Positions 60,396 through 64,000 of a stretch of 64,000 nucleotides of DNA are shown here, piece by piece. The stretch is taken from positions 1 to 64,000 of the forward strand of contig NZ_JAFMTR010000051.1 in NCBI RefSeq assembly GCF_018682675.1, read 5' to 3'. Numbering within the stretch: position 1 is the first letter of the stretch; each line of letters starts with the position of its first letter. The translations under genes and the position numbers were made by a program. The notes under the pieces are model-generated. The model was not told where the DNA came from. It saw nothing but the letters and a program-made list of their open reading frames with translations, and did no database searches. Source of the stretch: Sphingopyxis soli. GTDB taxonomy: Bacteria > Pseudomonadota > Alphaproteobacteria > Sphingomonadales > Sphingomonadaceae.

Positions 60396-60665
60396 ATGAC
60401 CCTTTCGTTAAAGCTCGCACCGGACGATCATAGTGAGCAGGTGTTCAAGCAGATTTTGGGTAGCTGCCAGCAGTTTGTCGAGCAGCTCGGCGCGTTGAGA
60501 AACAAATTGAGTGATGCGCATGGCGGGCGTCGCAAGACTAAGCCGGCATCTCGCCGTGCGGAACTCGCAGTCAATCTCGCAGGCTCAATGGCGACGTTTC
60601 TCGTCTCTACATGGGAAGTTCGAACGGCAGGTGAGGCTCAGGTGGGCTCAGAATCCATCCAATGA
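60396..60665 (+). pseudogene. Truncated abortive-infection (Abi_C) gene fragment
   Basis: The 89-codon fragment encodes FKQILGSCQQFVEQLGALRNK, an SDAHGG motif, and RRAELAVNLAGSMATFLVSTWE. This matches the C-terminal Abi_C domain (abortive infection family) found in phage-defence proteins. Complete members are around three times longer, and the N-terminal part is absent: the permease gene ends only eight bases before it. It is therefore a deletion remnant rather than a working gene, although the reading frame is intact from an ATG. It lies 350 bases from the right attachment site. Confidence 0.72.
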
Positions 60666-61018
60666 TGATATGTCGAGCGTCAGCTTTGGGAGCAAGTTCG
60701 ATTTCTGCGCAAACGACCGACATCAGGCGCAAAGTTGCCGTGCCCGAACATTAGAAATTCCGGGCAATCCGCGAGCATGTTTGGCAACAGTCGGCGCGTT
60801 TGAAGGCATTTCCAACGAAGGCAGGGGACGGTCTTCGAAGACCTTCAGAATGCTTCTAAAGTATTGAAATCATGGACCAGCGCTTCCTTGGATTCGGGCC
60901 ACGGCCCTTCAATTTCAGCGCGTAACAGAATTGTTTCACGAACGAGGTGCTTACGCGGCAAAATACCGGCGCGCGAACCCACCTCCGGAACCCAGCCAAG
61001 CAACTGAAATATAAGAAG
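60666..61018. other. Non-coding stretch before the right attachment site
   Basis: No gene is supported here. The base composition is lower in GC than the surroundings. TGCTTACGCGG at 60948-60958 is repeated in the same orientation at 37348-37358, inside the left end, and might be an integrase arm site. Confidence 0.5.
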
Positions 61019-61098
<80 letters not shown>

Positions 61099-61200
61099 CG
61101 GTAGAGCGCGGCCTCTAGCAAGCAAGGGCGCCGCCAGCAATGGCCTATCGACCGCGGCGACCGGATATGCGAAGCGAACGGCAATTTTGGGGGAGAGCCT

Positions 61201-62262
61201 ATGCGCGCATCCGAGCAGAGCTGGCCGATGGCCGCCGACCTTTACGGCGAAATGCAGCTCGAGGCAGCGCCGCCCGCGAAGCGTCGGCTGCGCGACTATC
61301 TGCCCGGCGCCTTCGTCACCGCCATCGCCGCACTCGCCGCCGCGTGGCTCGCCGACCATTATGCCGCGCCGCTGGTGCTGATGGGGCTGCTGATCGGGCT
61401 CGCGATGAGTTTCCTGTCGCAGGACAAGCGCAGCCACGCCGGGCTGGACCTGATGTCGCAGACCGCGCTGCGCATCGGCATCGTCCTCGTCGGCGCGCGG
61501 ATCACCGCCGGCCAGCTCGCCGAACTGGGGCCGCTGCCCTTTGCGCTGCTCGTGCTCATCATGCTCGCGGTGATCATCGCGACGGTGGCGAGCGCGCGCC
61601 TGTTCGGGCAGGACCGGCATTCGGCGCTGCTCGCGGGGGGTGCGACCGCAATTTGCGGCGCGTCGGCGGCGCTCGCGCTCTATTCGCTGATCGGCGACAA
61701 GCGCGTCGATCAGGCGCGTTTCACCCTGACCCTCGTCGGCATCACGGTCGCGAGCGCGCTCGCGATGACGCTTTACCCGATACTCGCGGCCGAACTCGGC
61801 CTGTCGGACCAGCAGGCGGGCTTCCTGATCGGCGCGTCGATTCATGACGTCGCGCAGGCCATCGGCGGCGGCTTCTCCTTTTCCGCTCCGGCGGGCGAGG
61901 TCGCGACGATCGTCAAACTGACGCGCGTCGCGCTGCTCGCGCCGATGCTGATGCTCGTCGGGCTGTGGCTGGCGCGAAGCGGCGAGGCCGATGCCAGAAC
62001 GCGCATTCCGCTGCGCCTGCCATGGTTCATTCTCGGCTTCCTCGCGGTCGCCGCGATCAATTCGCTCGTCGCGATCCCGAAGCCCGTGCAGAGCGCCGCG
62101 AACACCGCCGCACAGGCGCTGCTGCTGCTCGCGATCGTCGCGACCGCGATGAAGGCGCGGCTGCATCTGCTGCTCGACCAGGGATGGCGCAGCTTCGCGC
62201 CGATCGTCGTCGCAACCTTGACCAGCTTCCTGCTTTCGCTGGCCGCCGCGATCAGCCTGTGA
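61201..62262 (+). CDS. YeiH-family putative sulfate exporter (UPF0324)
   Basis: The 353-residue protein has about ten membrane helices. Family landmarks are RIGIVLVGARITAGQL, the GGATAICGASAALAL loop, and GASIHDVAQAIGGGFSFS near residues 210-225. The family has been called putative sulfate exporter, but transport has rarely been shown directly. GGGGGAGAG lies before the ATG. It is the first chromosomal gene after the tRNA-Arg/element junction and is convergent with the DUF3426 gene. Confidence 0.9.
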   Translation: MRASEQSWPMAADLYGEMQLEAAPPAKRRLRDYLPGAFVTAIAALAAAWLADHYAAPLVLMGLLIGLAMSFLSQDKRSHAGLDLMSQTALRIGIVLVGARITAGQLAELGPLPFALLVLIMLAVIIATVASARLFGQDRHSALLAGGATAICGASAALALYSLIGDKRVDQARFTLTLVGITVASALAMTLYPILAAELGLSDQQAGFLIGASIHDVAQAIGGGFSFSAPAGEVATIVKLTRVALLAPMLMLVGLWLARSGEADARTRIPLRLPWFILGFLAVAAINSLVAIPKPVQSAANTAAQALLLLAIVATAMKARLHLLLDQGWRSFAPIVVATLTSFLLSLAAAISL

Positions 62263-62293
62263 CGCCGTGACGTCACCGTAATATTCTGGGATA

Positions 62294-63106
62294 TCAGCCT
62301 TTCGGTAGCGCCCAGCTCACCGTCAGCTGCGTGGCGCGGCGCGGTATATCGAGCTTCGCCTCGCTGAAATTGACCTTCTCGTTCGGCGGCAGCATCCGCA
62401 CCGGCGGCTTGATCGTCCAGCTATAGACGATCGTCCCCTGCGCATCGCGCAGTTCGGCGAGGATCGGCGGCACGCGCTGCTCGCGGTCGGTCGGGTTGAT
62501 GATCACCCCCGACGCGGCGAAATAGATGGTGCCGTCGGCAAGCTCGCGATGATCCTGATTGGGCGGCAGTTCGATCACCAGATCGGGCTCATCGGTCATC
62601 CCGGGAATCCCGAGGCCCTGCGCCCAGCCGGGCAGCCCGAACCAGTAGAGCGCGCCGGTCGCGCCAAGCATCAGCAGCGCCGCGCTCGCCGCGATCAAGG
62701 TCCAGCGCCGCGCCGGATTGCGACGCGGGCGGCGGAAGGGCAACGGCGCATCTTCCACCGGCGGCTGGATCACCGGCGTTTCGGGCGCGGCAAAGGCTTC
62801 GGGCGGCGGCGGCGGGGCAGCCGCGACGGGCTCTTCGACGAAAACCGGTCGTTCGGGCACCGTTTCGGGCGGCGGAGCGGCAGGCGCCGGATCGGGTTCG
62901 CGCACGACGGGGGCAGGTCCGGCCGCAGCCGGTTCGGCGGCCGGCGACGGGGTCGGCGGGGCCGACGGGGCCGCGGCGGCAGGCGCCGCGGGCTCCTGGA
63001 ACCAGCTATGCCGGCAATTCGCGCAGCGTACCGTCCGTCCGGTGGGTCCGATCGCCGTGTCGGGGACGACATAGCGCGTATGGCAGGACGGGCAGGCAAG
63101 GATCAT
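62294..63106 (-). CDS. Zinc-ribbon DUF3426 membrane protein
   Basis: A 270-residue protein. The N-terminal MJ0042-type zinc ribbon has [12 protein letters not shown] and [11 protein letters not shown] (four Cys). A long Pro/Ala/Glu-rich linker to about residue 120 follows. One membrane helix is near residues 135-160, and the C-terminal extracytoplasmic domain is of the DUF3426 type ([20 protein letters not shown]). The linker is probably disordered. Divergent from ftsE, as in many alphaproteobacteria. Its function is not established. Confidence 0.87.
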   Translation of the reverse strand: MILACPSCHTRYVVPDTAIGPTGRTVRCANCRHSWFQEPAAPAAAAPSAPPTPSPAAEPAAAGPAPVVREPDPAPAAPPPETVPERPVFVEEPVAAAPPPPPEAFAAPETPVIQPPVEDAPLPFRRPRRNPARRWTLIAASAALLMLGATGALYWFGLPGWAQGLGIPGMTDEPDLVIELPPNQDHRELADGTIYFAASGVIINPTDREQRVPPILAELRDAQGTIVYSWTIKPPVRMLPPNEKVNFSEAKLDIPRRATQLTVSWALPKG

Positions 63107-63264
63107 GGCTCCCCTCTAAACATGCCGATTCGCGCGTGGCAAGCTCTGCGTTACGCTTCCCGCTTTACCTCTGTGGACAGGCATGTAACAGCCGGGCGCA
63201 TGAGCGTCGGGGCTGCCATCATCCACGGTTCGTCGGGCGCGCCCGCGCGCGCCATGGAGGCGTC

Positions 63265-63987
63265 ATGACGTCGGCGCCCAGGTCCGGCGGCGCGATGGTC
63301 GAATTCAGCGGCGTCGGGCTGCGCTATGGTCCCGATGCCGAAATATTGTCCGACGTCAGCTTCAACCTTCAACCCGGCAGCTTCTATTTTCTCACCGGCG
63401 CGTCGGGCGCCGGCAAGACCTCGCTGCTCAAGATGCTCTATCTTGCGCAGCGGCCGAGCCGCGGGATCGTGCGGCTGTTCGGCGAGGATCTGGTGTCGAT
63501 GCCACGCCATCGCCTGCCGGGCTTTCGCCGCCGCATCGGGGTCGTCTTCCAGGATTTCCGGCTGATCCCGCATTTGAGCGCGCGCGACAATATCGCCCTC
63601 CCGCTGCGCATCGCGGGGGTGAGCGAGGAGGATCTGTCGGGCCCGGTCGGCGAGATGCTGGGCTGGATCGGGCTCGCCGAGCGCGCCGACGCCTTTCCCC
63701 CGACGCTGTCGGGCGGCGAGCAGCAGCGGGTCGCGATCGCGCGCGCGGTGATCGCGCGGCCGCAGCTTCTCGTCGCCGACGAACCGACGGGTAACGTCGA
63801 TCCCGAGATGGCGACGCGCCTCCTGGGACTGTTCGAGGCATTGAACCGCCTCGGCACCACGGTCGTCGTCGCGACCCACGACATCCACCTGATCAGCCGC
63901 ATCGAGAATGCGCAGATGATGCGGCTCGAAAAGGGGCGCCTGTCCGATCCCACCGGCGCGCTGCGCTATCCGCCGAACCGATCGTGA
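63265..63987 (+). CDS. ftsE: Cell division ATP-binding protein FtsE
   Basis: A 240-residue ABC ATPase of the FtsEX complex, which controls cell-wall hydrolases at the division site. Walker A GASGAGKTS is near residue 50, Q-loop VVFQDFRLIPHLS near 97, signature LSGGEQQRVAIARA near 155, Walker B LLVADEPTGNVDPE near 177, and the H-loop THDIH near 211. GGAGG lies five bases before the ATG at 63265; the longer frame is unconserved. The stop overlaps a GTG that should begin ftsX. Confidence 0.92.
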   Translation: MTSAPRSGGAMVEFSGVGLRYGPDAEILSDVSFNLQPGSFYFLTGASGAGKTSLLKMLYLAQRPSRGIVRLFGEDLVSMPRHRLPGFRRRIGVVFQDFRLIPHLSARDNIALPLRIAGVSEEDLSGPVGEMLGWIGLAERADAFPPTLSGGEQQRVAIARAVIARPQLLVADEPTGNVDPEMATRLLGLFEALNRLGTTVVVATHDIHLISRIENAQMMRLEKGRLSDPTGALRYPPNRS

Positions 63988-64000
63988 AGCAGGGCCGGAA
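63984..64000 (+). CDS. ftsX: FtsX start (truncated by window end)
   Basis: A GTG in a GTGA overlap with the ftsE stop opens a frame that continues to the end of the window. Only the first codons are visible, so identity is inferred from the universal ftsE-ftsX order. Confidence 0.5.

Overview
The window comes from a high-GC alphaproteobacterium, most likely a Sphingomonadaceae member close to Sphingopyxis (inference). Supporting this are the DUF3576-leuS-lptE-holA gene order, two TonB-dependent receptors, a ligase-associated repair set, and palindromic intergenic repeats of the CGACTTCGCTCGA and CCGGACT/GATCCGG types. Most genes are clearly chromosomal housekeeping genes. One long block, about 37.2-61.1 kb, looks acquired.

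Layout. 0.1-4.4 kb: ligase-associated Lhr-type helicase and PdeM phosphoesterase, with a secreted retropepsin-like protease between them. 4.6-7.4 kb: a TonB-dependent receptor closed by a clear terminator. 7.6-12.4 kb: holA, lptE, leuS and a DUF3576 lipoprotein on the minus strand. 12.7-15.5 kb: small exported and cofactor-related proteins (thiamine-phosphate-synthase-like, PLP-binding YggS, flavodoxin-like). 15.5-21.3 kb: an alkylsulfatase-type metallohydrolase, a two-gene bacterial PH-domain membrane complex and recJ. 21.46-21.68 kb: tandem tRNA-Glu genes (TTC and CTC anticodons). 22.2-25.1 kb: a convergent 7TM sensor kinase and LuxR-type response regulator. 25.3-32.8 kb: a TetR regulator facing a tripartite EmrAB/NodT-type efflux operon that includes a 52-residue membrane protein, followed by a large secreted repeat protein. 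32.8-37.0 kb: a TetR regulator divergent from a tightly coupled aromatic-degradation operon (extradiol dioxygenase-like VOC protein, fumarylacetoacetase-like hydrolase, FAD hydroxylase).

37.17-61.07 kb: an integrative element inserted in the 3' half of tRNA-Arg(CCG). A 48-bp perfect direct repeat (37169-37216 and 61019-61066) flanks it, and a tyrosine integrase and AlpA-like gene lie just inside the left end. Its cargo has two modules. The first (39.3-47.0 kb) is a low-oxygen/NO-type respiratory module: a FixL-like sensor with the heme-ligand His and distal Arg at the correct spacing, FixJ, an alternative oxidase, a stand-alone receiver that could be a FixT-like modulator, a single-domain globin, a group III truncated hemoglobin, a DUF1971 protein, a ClC transporter with a divergent MarR, and an HPP membrane protein. 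The second (47.5-60.4 kb) is an alpha-glucan utilisation locus: TonB receptor, flavin halogenase homologue, two GH13 enzymes, a GH97 enzyme, a LacI regulator and an MFS sugar permease, with near-identical LacI-type operators before the receptor and the permease. A truncated Abi_C (abortive infection) fragment sits beside the right attachment site.

61.1-64.0 kb returns to core genes: YeiH-type transporter, DUF3426 zinc-ribbon protein, ftsE and the first codons of ftsX. No CRISPR array, insertion sequence or rRNA was found.
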